Of a stretch of DNA of 64,000 nt, positions 26,292 to 36,217 are shown piece after piece. The notes beneath the pieces are model-generated. The model ran no database searches and was not told where the DNA came from. It saw nothing but the letters and a program-made list of their open reading frames with translations. Position 1 is the first letter of the stretch; each line of letters opens with the position of its first letter. A program made the position numbers and the translations under genes. Source of the DNA: Sinorhizobium sp. 6-70 (GTDB lineage: Bacteria; Pseudomonadota; Alphaproteobacteria; Rhizobiales; Rhizobiaceae); the NCBI RefSeq assembly GCF_030124375.1, contig NZ_JASKLS010000018.1, positions 62,001-126,000 of the forward strand. Reading direction: 5' to 3'.

Positions 26292-28817
26292 ATGTTCATT
26301 GATAGAATTCTTGCCCGGTTCAAGATTCAGACGAAGGTTCTGTTCTTCATCCTGCCGTTTGTCGTCAGCATCTCGGCTGTCGGCATCACCGGCCTCTACG
26401 CATCGGGCCTGCTGCAGGGGCGCATGGAGATTTCAAACAGCGTCCTGCAAACGCTGAGCGGCTTCAAGGACGTCTACGCCGGGATGAATAACTTCCTGTA
26501 CAAGACGACCGAGGAAAGCCGCGATGCGGTTCGCGCCACGATCGCTGCGCAGAAGGACATCCTCGCTGATACCGCCGCACAGGTTGCCGGCCAGAACGGG
26601 CAGGACGAGCTGACCGCTGCGATCGCCGCGACCAGCGATATCGAGGCGCGTATCGAGGGTCTTTGGACGCTGCATGTCGGCGAGCAGGAGCTGCGCGCGG
26701 CCACGACGGCCAATATCGAGCGCCTGGTGGCCGAGCAATCGAAGATCAATGAAGAGACGAACCGGCTGCAATATGCCGTGCGCAAGGACGAGAACGCGGC
26801 GAAGACGATGCTCCGGAACGCCGAAAAGCTCCTTCGCGCCGGCCGCTTCTTCGCGGAGTTCGGCACGGAGGTTGCCAAGGCGACCACGGTCGAAGAGAAG
26901 CTGAAGCAGGTCAAGGATCGCTTCCCGATGGTCGGCCGCACGCAGCGCGAGATCTTCACCTTGCTGCCGAAGGGCGAAAAGTCCCTCGCCGACACCGTGA
27001 ATTCAGCCTCGAGCGAGATCGGCTCTCTGATCAAGGCCCCGGTCGGACCCGAAACACTGGGCAGCATTTCGAAGTACGTCGATCGCTTCCGCACCGCGAG
27101 CTTCCGCCTCGAAGCCGCCTCCGTCGGCAAGATGCGCGAAGCTACCCAGATCTTCAGCGAGCTCGACGAAAAGATTGCGAGCACCGAATCCGTGCTGACC
27201 GCAACGCGCAGGCTCTCCACGTCGATCACCGATATCCAGATCGCCGCGGCGGCCTTCCTCGGCAGCTCGACCGAGGAAAATCGCAAGAGACTTCTGGATA
27301 AGTTCCTTGCCGTTCAGGCCAATTTGACGACCCTGCGCGGCGTCGCCACCGGAATGAGCTTCTTCGAAACGACATCGGATGCCCTTCTGTCGATCCTCGA
27401 CGTAATGAAGAAAGATAGTGTTGCGCTGGTCGCGAGTTCCGACAAGCGCAACTCCGAGTTCAATGCTGCCGGTGAATCGATCAACGAGATCTGGGGTGAT
27501 CTGACGGAGTTCGCCGAACAGCAGAAAGTCGCGGCCGGTACCGAACGAGACGAAGCGAACCAGATCTCCGTTGCTGCGACCGTCGGCGGCGTCATCATCG
27601 CATTGCTCGCCGGTATCGCGCTGACGCTGACGCTGAAGAAACCGATCGGACAGATCACCGCCGCCATGCGCCGCCTTGCCGACGGCGTGCTCGATACGGC
27701 GATCGACGGCGACGCGCGGCGCGACGAAATCGGCGACATGGCGCGCGCCCTCGGCGTGTTCAAGGAAAACGCCCTTTCCAAGGTGCGCATCGAGGCGGAA
27801 AGCGAAGAGCAGCGCGCTCGTGCCGAAGCGGAACGCAGCCGCAACGACGCCGAGAAGCGCGAGCTGGACCGGCAGATCGATCTTGCGGTCAGCGAACTCG
27901 CCGCCGGCCTCGGACGTCTGGCGCAAGGCGATCTCTCGCACCAGATCGAGGTACCCTTCCACGGTCGGCTCGAGCAGCTGCGCACGGATTTCAACGGATC
28001 GCTCATCCGGCTTCAGGATACGCTCGCCCAGATCCGGACGAACGCCCAGGCGATCCAGCAGAGCGGCGCGGACATGCATCATTCGGCCGACTCGCTCTCC
28101 AAGCGCACGGAAGCCCAAGCGGCTTCGCTCGAGGAGACCGCGGCCGCAGTCGACCAGATCACGGTGACCGTGCGTTCCTCGGCAGAGCGCGCACATGAGG
28201 CGAACCTCGCCGTTTCGCAGACCAAGAAGAGCGCCGACAGCTCGGCGACGGTGGTCACCAACGCCATCGCCGCGATGGGCCGCATCGAAGAGGCCTCACG
28301 CCAGATCGAGCAGATCATCGAGGTCATCGACGACATCGCCTTCCAGACCAACCTCTTGGCCCTGAACGCCGGCATCGAGGCGGCACGCGCCGGCGAGGCG
28401 GGCAAGGGCTTTGCCGTCGTCGCGCAGGAGGTCCGGGAACTGGCGCAGCGGTCCGCCGAGGCGGCGCGGGAAATCAAGGGGCTGATCAACAAGTCGACCG
28501 AAGAGGTCAATTCCGGCTCTCATCTCGTCAAGGAGACCGGCGCGGTGCTTGCTTCGATCAGCGCCCAGATCGTCTCCGTCAGCCAGCATGTGGAAATGAT
28601 CGCAACGGCGAGCCGCGACCAGGCGGCGGCGCTGAACGAGGTCAACGGCTCCGTCAACCAGATGGATCAGATGACCCAGCAGAATGCATCGATGGTCGAG
28701 GAAGCGACGGCCACCAGCCGCGCACTCGCAAGCCAGGCGGATACGCTGATGATGCTCGTCGAGCAATTCCGGCTGGAGCCGGAAGTGGCGACCGGCCAAA
28801 CCTACCGCGCCGCCTGA
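26292..28817 (+). CDS. mcpZ: Methyl-accepting chemotaxis protein with large helical periplasmic domain (probable McpZ)
   Basis: 841 residues. Membrane segment 1 is at about 10-34 and segment 2 at about 425-447, bounding a periplasmic region of about 390 residues that looks helical throughout. HAMP follows, then a second HAMP-like region and the methyl-accepting domain with the conserved hairpin (DDIAFQTNLLALNAGIEAAR, then AGEAGKGFAVVAQEVR). From memory, S. meliloti McpZ has an unusually large periplasmic region of almost this size, which is the basis for the symbol. The C terminus (TGQTYRAA) lacks a W-x-x-F CheR/CheB pentapeptide. ATG 26292 has AAGG 9 bases upstream. Ligand unknown. Confidence 0.75.
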   Translation: MFIDRILARFKIQTKVLFFILPFVVSISAVGITGLYASGLLQGRMEISNSVLQTLSGFKDVYAGMNNFLYKTTEESRDAVRATIAAQKDILADTAAQVAGQNGQDELTAAIAATSDIEARIEGLWTLHVGEQELRAATTANIERLVAEQSKINEETNRLQYAVRKDENAAKTMLRNAEKLLRAGRFFAEFGTEVAKATTVEEKLKQVKDRFPMVGRTQREIFTLLPKGEKSLADTVNSASSEIGSLIKAPVGPETLGSISKYVDRFRTASFRLEAASVGKMREATQIFSELDEKIASTESVLTATRRLSTSITDIQIAAAAFLGSSTEENRKRLLDKFLAVQANLTTLRGVATGMSFFETTSDALLSILDVMKKDSVALVASSDKRNSEFNAAGESINEIWGDLTEFAEQQKVAAGTERDEANQISVAATVGGVIIALLAGIALTLTLKKPIGQITAAMRRLADGVLDTAIDGDARRDEIGDMARALGVFKENALSKVRIEAESEEQRARAEAERSRNDAEKRELDRQIDLAVSELAAGLGRLAQGDLSHQIEVPFHGRLEQLRTDFNGSLIRLQDTLAQIRTNAQAIQQSGADMHHSADSLSKRTEAQAASLEETAAAVDQITVTVRSSAERAHEANLAVSQTKKSADSSATVVTNAIAAMGRIEEASRQIEQIIEVIDDIAFQTNLLALNAGIEAARAGEAGKGFAVVAQEVRELAQRSAEAAREIKGLINKSTEEVNSGSHLVKETGAVLASISAQIVSVSQHVEMIATASRDQAAALNEVNGSVNQMDQMTQQNASMVEEATATSRALASQADTLMMLVEQFRLEPEVATGQTYRAA

Positions 28818-28870
28818 GCGGTAGCGACCAGCCGCGGCGGGCCTGCGCGCCTGCGGCAATGCACAGACCG

Positions 28871-28902
28871 AACGCCGTGCGCTCGACCGGGCGCACGGCG
28901 TT
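28871..28902 (+). terminator. Hairpin after chemoreceptor gene
   Basis: A perfect 12-base stem AACGCCGTGCGC / GCGCACGGCGTT with an 8-base loop. There is no T-run after it (GTCATTTG), so it may be a weak or factor-assisted terminator. Confidence 0.5.
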
Positions 28903-28933
28903 GTCATTTGGGGTCGCCCGCGGTGCGAAGCCC

Positions 28934-29107
28934 TCAAACCGGGCCGCAGCCTGTGCGGCATTTTTCCGGCGGCGACTTCCGGGTGATTGCGGAAAACAGG
29001 CGGCCCATGAGGGCCTTGCGCTGCGGCCGGCGCGGCCCGAGGGCCTCGTCCCAGCGGCGGTTCTTGGAAAGCATGTCGAATAGAAAGGCCATTGCCATCA
29101 GGTCCAT
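28934..29107 (-). CDS. Possible 57-residue small protein divergent from LysR gene
   Basis: The start ATG at 29107 is preceded on the minus strand by GAGGAG with 7-base spacing, an almost ideal ribosome site. The peptide begins MDLMAMAFLFDMLSKNRRWD and continues basic. A further in-frame start exists at 29131. It is divergent from the LysR-type gene, an arrangement common for LysR targets. No family recognised. Confidence 0.45.
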   Translation of the reverse strand: MDLMAMAFLFDMLSKNRRWDEALGPRRPQRKALMGRLFSAITRKSPPEKCRTGCGPV

Positions 29108-29194
29108 GGTGATGCTCCTCGTTTCGGGCATCTCCTTTTTTATGCATTCAAAACTGTTTTACATACAGCTCAATTCCCCATATGTCTTTCAGCC

Positions 29195-30076
29195 ATGAAA
29201 AACATGGATTGGGACATCTACCGTTGTTTCATGACTGTGGCGCGTGCCGGCGGCCTGACCGGTGCGGCGCAGGTGACCGGCTTGAGTCCGGCAACCATTG
29301 GCCGCCGGATGCTGGAGATCGAGGAGTGTACCGGGCGCTCGCTCTTCGTGCGCAGCCAGACTGGCTACGTGCTGACCGCCGACGGACGCCTCCTGTTCGA
29401 GCAATTGCAGGAAATGGAGGCGGCGGCACGCAAGGTTGAGAGCTGGCAAAAGGAAGGCGAGGGGATGCCGGTCGTGCGGATCGCGGCCGGAACGTGGAAT
29501 GCGTGGTTGATCGCGGAAAATTTTCCGGCGATCTGCACCGAGCGCGACGCCTTTGCCATATCGCTTTCGATCGGGGAGGCGCGGGCGAATCTTGCCTATC
29601 GGGAGAGCGATATCGGCATTCGCGCCTTCGAGCCGCAAGAGACTTATCTGGCGTCGCGCTTGATCGGCGAAGTGGCCTACGCTGCCTACCGGCAGAAGAA
29701 TGCGCCCGGCGGCGGGCCCGAGCGCTGGGTCGCGGTTGCGGAGGAAGAGGCGATCTCGGCCTATCTGCGCTGGCCGCACGACCAGGCGGCCGGCCGCATC
29801 GTTGCGACGGTCGGTCGCCCCCGGTCCTTGCTCGATCTCGCGCGTGCCGGGGCGGGAAGGGCGGTTCTGCCCTGCTTTGTCGGCGATCTCGATCCGCTGC
29901 TCGAGCGCGCAGGCGAGGAAATAGAGCCGCTCAGACATCGGCAGTGGATTGTCATGAACAACGAGGACCGACACCGGCGGGAAATCCGCACTGTGGTCGA
30001 CCGGATGACGCGATTGCTGCGCAGCCACGTGGACCTGTTTGCCGGCAAGCGCCCGCGGCGAACCTCATCAATGTAG
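29195..30076 (+). CDS. LysR-family transcriptional regulator
   Basis: 293 residues. The N-terminal winged helix-turn-helix is MDWDIYRCFMTVARAGGLTG, then AAQVTGLSPATIGRRMLEIE; the effector domain is of the short VxxRxA type seen in several rhizobial LysR proteins, with IGIRAFEP and AGAGRAVLPCFVGD. The target is unknown; the divergent 57-codon ORF is the only close candidate. Confidence 0.88.
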   Translation: MKNMDWDIYRCFMTVARAGGLTGAAQVTGLSPATIGRRMLEIEECTGRSLFVRSQTGYVLTADGRLLFEQLQEMEAAARKVESWQKEGEGMPVVRIAAGTWNAWLIAENFPAICTERDAFAISLSIGEARANLAYRESDIGIRAFEPQETYLASRLIGEVAYAAYRQKNAPGGGPERWVAVAEEEAISAYLRWPHDQAAGRIVATVGRPRSLLDLARAGAGRAVLPCFVGDLDPLLERAGEEIEPLRHRQWIVMNNEDRHRREIRTVVDRMTRLLRSHVDLFAGKRPRRTSSM

Positions 30077-30127
30077 CACCGCAAAGGACCACCGGCCGAC
30101 TTTGCAGTTGGTCGGCGATCTAGTCTC

Positions 30128-30262
30128 TTAACGGGAGCGGCTACCCGGCCGGCTTCGACTGCGGAAGACCGCTACGGGAATCCGCTGTCTGCCGGGCAGC
30201 GCGCCATGCCAGTAGATGCCCGAAAGCGTGAGGACGAGCGCGACTGCCGCCAGTTCGAACAT
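30128..30262 (-). CDS. Possible 44-residue membrane peptide coupled to upstream gene
   Basis: The ATG at 30262 shares a base with the TGA stop of the 79-residue gene (TGATG). The translated peptide starts MFELAAVALVLTLSGIYWHG, a clear membrane segment, and ends in a basic tail (RSRSRPGSRSR). The exact coupling and the hydrophobic-then-basic layout support a real small gene. No family recognised. Confidence 0.5.
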   Translation of the reverse strand: MFELAAVALVLTLSGIYWHGALPGRQRIPVAVFRSRSRPGSRSR

Positions 30263-30501
30263 CACGACCGTCCTTGTGTGACGATGACCGGAATGAGCAG
30301 GTCGCCCCAGTTGCCTTCGCCACCATGATGGCGTGCCGAGCGCACGAGCTCAACCGAAACCCCGGCGTCGACCGCCTTCATGACCGACTGATTGAGCCGA
30401 TGCAGGTCGTTCGCGACCATGCGGATCGCCGCCTGCTGGTCCGGGGTCATGGCCGACGACTGTTCCTCGGCCCGTTCCTTGACGCGTGTCTGTACTGTCA
30501 T
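30262..30501 (-). CDS. Conserved small protein downstream of aceA
   Basis: 79 residues, soluble, with an acidic/basic helical N-terminal half (RVKERAEEQSSAMTPDQQAA) and a C-terminal GNWGDLLIPVIVTQGRS. GGAG lies 8 bases before the ATG. It follows aceA on the same strand after 130 bases that contain a strong hairpin. From memory a similar short gene follows aceA in other Sinorhizobium genomes. Function unknown. Confidence 0.7.
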   Translation of the reverse strand: MTVQTRVKERAEEQSSAMTPDQQAAIRMVANDLHRLNQSVMKAVDAGVSVELVRSARHHGGEGNWGDLLIPVIVTQGRS

Positions 30502-30576
30502 TGGCGTTGCTCCTTCGGAGGTTAGAGCCGGATGCGGGGCACTGCGTCCCGCTTTCCGTTCGAGGTTCTGTTATTT

Positions 30577-30614
30577 CCGGGGCGCGCGACGGGCAGGGAT
30601 GCCGCGCGCCCCGG
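30577..30614 (-). terminator. Strong hairpin after aceA
   Basis: A 12-base perfect stem CCGGGGCGCGCG / CGCGCGCCCCGG with a 14-base loop. It lies 18 bases after the aceA stop. It has no T-run on the minus strand, so it could be a processing or mRNA 3'-end stabilising structure rather than a true terminator. Confidence 0.55.
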
Positions 30615-30631
30615 CTTTCATTCTGCGTCTT

Positions 30632-31921
<1,290 letters not shown>

Positions 31922-32074
31922 TCTTGCCTCCTCGTAAAAACAGATAGCTCTTCGACTTTGGTCTCACGCCCGTCTTGGTCATAAGATCATGTGACTTTTT
32001 TTACATTGCAGTGCATGAGAACGCCACGGAAAACGCATATATGCCGAATTCAAAAGGGTTATCTTGTCTTGTGT

Positions 32075-32103
32075 TTGACAGTGGAAATCGGTAAATTTGT
32101 AAA
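32075..32103 (+). promoter_or_regulatory. Promoter of XRE regulator with TTTGTAAA box over -10
   Basis: TTGACA (32075-32080), 17 bases, then TGTAAA (32098-32103). The -10 is part of TTTGTAAA (32096-32103), which recurs at 32131. A bound repressor would block the promoter. Confidence 0.6.
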
Positions 32104-32130
32104 AAATGTCAAAGCGATTACCGAGCCGGA

Positions 32131-32150
32131 TTTGTAAAGGGAGTTACAAA
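32131..32150. promoter_or_regulatory. Inverted repeat over ribosome site of XRE regulator
   Basis: TTTGTAA-N6-TTACAAA is a perfect inverted repeat; the spacer AGGGAG is the ribosome site and the last A is the first base of the start codon. It is a likely autoregulatory operator. Confidence 0.65.
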
Positions 32151-33559
32151 TGGCCGAAAACAAGATCTTCGCCGGGCCGCGCGTCAGACGTATTCGCAAT
32201 GGTCTTCAGTTGACGCAGACGGCGATGGCGGAGGCGCTCGGCATCTCCCCTTCCTACCTGAATCTCATCGAGCGCAATCAGCGGCCGCTGACGGTGCAGC
32301 TTCTTCTCAAGCTCTCCTCGGTCTATAAGGTGGACCTCGACGAGTTGCAGGGCGAAAGCGGTGGCGGTCTTGCGCAGTTGCGTGAGGTATTCGCCGATCC
32401 GCTCCTGGCCGGCGAACTGCCTGGTGATCAGGAACTGATCGAAATTGCCGAAGCGGCGCCCAACGCCTCCGGAGGCATCGTCAAGCTTTATCGTGCCTAT
32501 CGCGAGCAGGCGTCACGCCTGAAGGATCTCGCCGATCTCCTGGCGGGACAGGGGCACATGGCGGCGCTTTCGGGCACGCGGCTGCCGATCGATGAGATGC
32601 GCGAGGCGTTCGAGTCGCGGCCCAATCATTTCGCGCGGATCGAGGAGGCCATGGAGGCGTTTCACGCCGCGCTTTCGCCCGGAGACGATCTCACTGGAGC
32701 GCTGAAGGCCTGGCTCAAGAAGGAGCATGGCCTCGTCGTCAGAACGCTGCCGATGCACGCCATGCCGAACCTGCGTCGCCGTTTCGACCGGCACTCGATG
32801 CGGCTCTTTATTTCCGAACGCCTGTCGCCTTTCGACCAGACGCGGGAAATCGCCATGGAAGTGGCGTCGATCGCCTGCCACGAGGCGATCGACGCCGAGC
32901 TGCAGCAATTCCGCTTCTCGACCGCCGAGGCGCGCCGCATCGGTCGCTTCGAACTCGCGCGCTATGCCGCCCATGCCTTGATGATGCCCTATCAAGCGTT
33001 TCTAGCAGCGGCGCAGCGCGCGAAATACGACATCGATATCTTGCGATCCCGCTTTCAGGTGTCCTTCGAACAGGCGGCCAATCGACTGACGATGTTGCAG
33101 CGCCCCGGCGCCGCGGGCATCCCGTTTTTCCTTATGGAGATCGACAATGCCGGCCATCGGCTGCGCCGCGCGGGCGCGCTTGGCTTTCCTGGTGCCCGCT
33201 TCGGCGGCGCCTGTCCCAAGCTCAACATCCATGCCGCCTTCGCCGTGCCCGGCCAGGTTCTCGTCGACCGCGTCGAAATGCCCGAGGGCAGCGAGTACCT
33301 TGTCGTTTCGCGGACGCTCGACGGACCGCAAGCGGGCTTTCAGGAGCGGGTGAGGCGCACGGCGCTGCTGATCGGCTGTGATGCCGGCTTTTCGGAGGAA
33401 GTCGTCTACGGTGCTTCGCGGATGCCGCCTGTACCCGTCGGTGCAGCCTGCCGCCTCTGCGAGCGGCAAGGCTGTCTGGCGCGCGCCGAACCACCTGTAA
33501 CCCGCCCGCTCGGCCTCGACGAGATGGCGACAGGCCTCAGCGTTTTCGATTTTCAGTAG
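32150..33559 (+). CDS. XRE-family regulator with ImmA/IrrE-like and DUF2083 domains (ScfR/RamB type)
   Basis: 469 residues. The N-terminal helix-turn-helix (VRRIRNGLQLTQTAMAEALG, ISPSYLNLIERNQRPLT) is followed by a region with HEAIDAELQQFRF resembling a degenerate IrrE/ImmA peptidase-like domain, and a C-terminal segment with four cysteines (GACPKLNIH earlier; ACRLCERQGCLARAEP near the end). The layout matches short-chain acyl/glyoxylate regulators such as RamB and ScfR. It is divergent from aceA, which it probably regulates. Palindromic TTTGTAA boxes precede it. Confidence 0.87.
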   Translation: MAENKIFAGPRVRRIRNGLQLTQTAMAEALGISPSYLNLIERNQRPLTVQLLLKLSSVYKVDLDELQGESGGGLAQLREVFADPLLAGELPGDQELIEIAEAAPNASGGIVKLYRAYREQASRLKDLADLLAGQGHMAALSGTRLPIDEMREAFESRPNHFARIEEAMEAFHAALSPGDDLTGALKAWLKKEHGLVVRTLPMHAMPNLRRRFDRHSMRLFISERLSPFDQTREIAMEVASIACHEAIDAELQQFRFSTAEARRIGRFELARYAAHALMMPYQAFLAAAQRAKYDIDILRSRFQVSFEQAANRLTMLQRPGAAGIPFFLMEIDNAGHRLRRAGALGFPGARFGGACPKLNIHAAFAVPGQVLVDRVEMPEGSEYLVVSRTLDGPQAGFQERVRRTALLIGCDAGFSEEVVYGASRMPPVPVGAACRLCERQGCLARAEPPVTRPLGLDEMATGLSVFDFQ

Positions 33560-33563
33560 TCGG

Positions 33564-34517
33564 CTAGTAACTGGCCGGGTGCTGATTGGGCAACAGCGGC
33601 GCCTCGGGCGCGAAGCATTCCGCGGCGAGCCCGGTGGTATAGCCACGGGTGATGTGGGCCTTCTCCGCATAGGCCTTGTTTCGCATCAGGATCGCGTGCA
33701 GTTCCGGCAGGTTGTAGTAAGGCACGCCGGGATAGAGGTGGTGCTCGAGGTGGTAGTTGATGTTGTGCGGAGCGAAGAAGAGCTTCTCCCAGGCGTACGG
33801 ATAGACAGTGCGCGAACTCGTCAGTTCGTCGCCGTAATCCATGCTGCCGAAGTGTTCGGCGACGCTGCGGACATAAAGAAACAGGCAGAAGAAGGTGAAG
33901 AAGGGCGCGAGCCAGTAGAGGACGAATTCGCGCCAGATGCCGAGGGCCGTGAAAACGACAGCGGCCGAAAGGTAGAAACCAAGCCGCAGCGCTTTGTAGG
34001 CCGGTGTCGAGCGATCCGTCTTCGAGATCCTCTTGGCCATGTGAATGAGGTCGCGAACCGAATTCACCGCGACGAGATAGCCGAGCAGTTGCGCAATGCC
34101 GCGTGCCAGTTTCTGCGGGAAGGTAAATTGTGCCAGGTCGCGCTTCGCGACCCAGTCCGGGTCGTCATCGGTGTTGGCGTGCCGGTGATGGGCAAGATGG
34201 TTCTGGCGATAACCGTCAACGGTTGCCAGCACCGGCCAGGCCAGCAGAATGTCGCTCATCCAGTCGCTGAGCTTGCGATCGCGGATGATGCGGTAGTGGG
34301 CAGCCTCGTGCACCATGCAGCCGAAAGCGTGCATTCGCCCGGCGATCACGGCGATGGCGATCACGTAGACGAGGATATTGCCGGCATATTCGCTGACGGT
34401 GATCGCCGCCGTTATGATGGCCCAGTCCGTGGCGATTGCCGTCAGTGTTTTTCTCGGCTGCAGAACCGAGAGGCGTTTCAATTCCCTCGGATCGATCCTG
34501 CGGTTTCGCTCGCTCAT
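33564..34517 (-). CDS. Membrane fatty acid desaturase-type protein
   Basis: 317 residues with several hydrophobic segments and the three histidine boxes of di-iron desaturases: HEAAH, HLAHH (in NHLAHHRHAN) and HLEHH (in NYHLEHHLYP). The substrate could be a fatty acyl chain or a membrane lipid; CrtR/ornithine-lipid-type activities cannot be excluded. The start MSERN at 34517 is preferred; the open frame extends far upstream through a repeat element and is not credible there. It is convergent with the XRE gene, with 4 bases between stops. Confidence 0.87.
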   Translation of the reverse strand: MSERNRRIDPRELKRLSVLQPRKTLTAIATDWAIITAAITVSEYAGNILVYVIAIAVIAGRMHAFGCMVHEAAHYRIIRDRKLSDWMSDILLAWPVLATVDGYRQNHLAHHRHANTDDDPDWVAKRDLAQFTFPQKLARGIAQLLGYLVAVNSVRDLIHMAKRISKTDRSTPAYKALRLGFYLSAAVVFTALGIWREFVLYWLAPFFTFFCLFLYVRSVAEHFGSMDYGDELTSSRTVYPYAWEKLFFAPHNINYHLEHHLYPGVPYYNLPELHAILMRNKAYAEKAHITRGYTTGLAAECFAPEAPLLPNQHPASY

Positions 34518-34957
34518 GACGTGGTCCGGACGCTGATACACAACCGCGGGCAAACTTGCACTTCCACTAAGGTTAATCAATCGTAAACGCGGCCCGTGAG
34601 TCGGCATGTTTGCGCGATGGTTAACGCGCAGGTCGTCTCTGCTTGGCACAGGGTGTCCAACTGCATGTTTCCTTAAATCGCAGCCGATTTGAGGATAAAA
34701 ACATGCAGCATTCAAAGTGGTACAGCGTCCTTCGCGCGTCTGGTAAGACGCGCGGCGCTGTAGGCGCACCGTCATAAGTGCCCGTTTTTGCTTGCGCTTG
34801 CCAAAATGCATTAGACACGGGATCGTGCCTGAATCCCGAGCGAAAGCGCTTGAGGTTGGCGAGAAAGATGCCTAACCTCGGCTCCGGACCGATCAAGATC
34901 GGCTGGCTCGCAGGGCTCAGCGGCTCTTGTCGAGAACCGATAATAAAGAGGGAACGA
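34518..34957. other. Gap between desaturase and potF with one repeat
   Basis: Besides the repeat at 34661-34763 I see only AT-poor non-coding sequence. The probable potF ribosome site is AGAGGGA at 34947-34953. No clear promoter is evident. Confidence 0.55.
34661..34763 (+). repeat. Second-family mosaic palindromic repeat, copy B
   Basis: About 103 bases, aligned by eye with 10595-10699: the CTGCATGTTTCCTTAAATCG arm, the matching AAACATGCAG, then the TACAGCG...GCGCGTCTGGTAAGACGCGC...CGCTGTAG hairpin. Confidence 0.85.
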
Positions 34958-36052
34958 ATGTCCAAAATCGTGATCGCAACACTGGCCGCCGCCGCCCTGG
35001 CGGGATCGACCATGCTCGCTTCCGCGCAGGAGCGGGTCGTCAACGTCTACAACTGGTCGGACTATATCGACAGCAGCATTCTCGAGGACTTCACCAAAGA
35101 GACCGGCATCAAGGTGGTCTACGACGTCTTCGATTCCAACGAAATCCTGGAGACGAAACTGCTTGCCGGCGGCTCCGGCTACGACGTCGTGGTGCCGACG
35201 GCGTATTTCCTGCAGCGCCAAATCGCGGCCGGCGTCTTCCAGAAACTCGACAAGTCGAAGCTCCCGAACCTGCCGAACATGTGGAACGTCATCATGGAGC
35301 GTACGGCGAAGTACGATCCCGGCAACGAATATGCCGTCGACTACATGTGGGGCACCACGGGCATCGGCTACAATGTCGACAAGATGAAGGAAATCCTGGG
35401 CACGGACGAGAAGCCGAACTGGGATGTCATCTTCAAGCCCGAACTGGCTGCGAAATTCAAGGATTGCGGCATCCATGTCCTCGACTCCCCGACCGACGTC
35501 GTCCCCTCGGCGCTTGCCTATCTTGGACTCGACCCCGACAGCCACGAGACGGCTGAACTCGAAAAGGCCGCGGAACTGCTGACGAGCATCCGCCCCTACG
35601 TCCGCAAGTTCCACTCGTCCGAATACATCAACGCGCTCGCAAACGGTGATATCTGCCTGGCCGTCGGCTTCTCCGGCGATATCTTCCAGGCACGGGACCG
35701 TGCTGCGGAAGCGAAAGCCGGCGTGACGGTCGATTATTCGATCCCGGCGCAAGGCGCGCAGATGTGGTTCGACATGCTGGCGATTCCCGCCGACGCGCCG
35801 CATGTTGCCGAAGCGCATGAGTTCATCAATTACATGATGAAACCGGAGGTCATTGCCAAGGCCTCGAACTATGTCTTCTATGCCAATGGCAACAAGGCTT
35901 CTCAGCAGTTCCTGGACAAGGAAGTCTTGGAGGACACGGCTATCTATCCGTCGGACGAGGTGATGCAGAAGCTGTTCACCATCACGCCTTTCGAGCCCAA
36001 GGAGCAGCGGGTGTTGACCCGGCTCTGGACCAAGGTCGTCACCGGCCAGTAA
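34958..36052 (+). CDS. potF: Polyamine ABC transporter substrate-binding protein (PotF-like)
   Basis: 364 residues with a signal peptide (about residues 1-23, cleaved near ASAQ) and the PotF-typical start VVNVYNWSDYIDSSILEDF. It is a periplasmic binding protein, most likely for putrescine. ATG 34958 has AGAGGGA upstream; an upstream open stretch from 34778 gives a spurious N terminus. A strong terminator follows, before potG, so it can be made in excess over the transporter core. It is on the same chromosome segment as puuA/puuB-like genes. Confidence 0.92.
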   Translation: MSKIVIATLAAAALAGSTMLASAQERVVNVYNWSDYIDSSILEDFTKETGIKVVYDVFDSNEILETKLLAGGSGYDVVVPTAYFLQRQIAAGVFQKLDKSKLPNLPNMWNVIMERTAKYDPGNEYAVDYMWGTTGIGYNVDKMKEILGTDEKPNWDVIFKPELAAKFKDCGIHVLDSPTDVVPSALAYLGLDPDSHETAELEKAAELLTSIRPYVRKFHSSEYINALANGDICLAVGFSGDIFQARDRAAEAKAGVTVDYSIPAQGAQMWFDMLAIPADAPHVAEAHEFINYMMKPEVIAKASNYVFYANGNKASQQFLDKEVLEDTAIYPSDEVMQKLFTITPFEPKEQRVLTRLWTKVVTGQ

Positions 36053-36063
36053 GACCAGAAGCG

Positions 36064-36097
36064 AATTGCCCGGCCCCAAGATCCGGGCAATTTTTTT
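36064..36097 (+). terminator. Terminator/attenuator between potF and potG
   Basis: A 10-base stem AATTGCCCGG / CCGGGCAATT with a 9-base loop, followed by a run of seven T counting the stem end. Partial read-through would supply potGHI. Confidence 0.88.
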
Positions 36098-36217
36098 GGA
36101 GCGGGACGGGGAAAGACGTGGCGTTGTTTTTGGCCCGGCTCCCGCTCGGGGTAAGATTGCGATGGGCATCGAGGTGGGGACCGTGCGCCCATCGGCGGTG
36201 TCATTTGGGGATAGACG

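Noticed and set aside
34518..34811. N-terminal extension of the desaturase
   Set aside because: It would be translated from a repeat element with no ribosome site, and the extension has no desaturase features.
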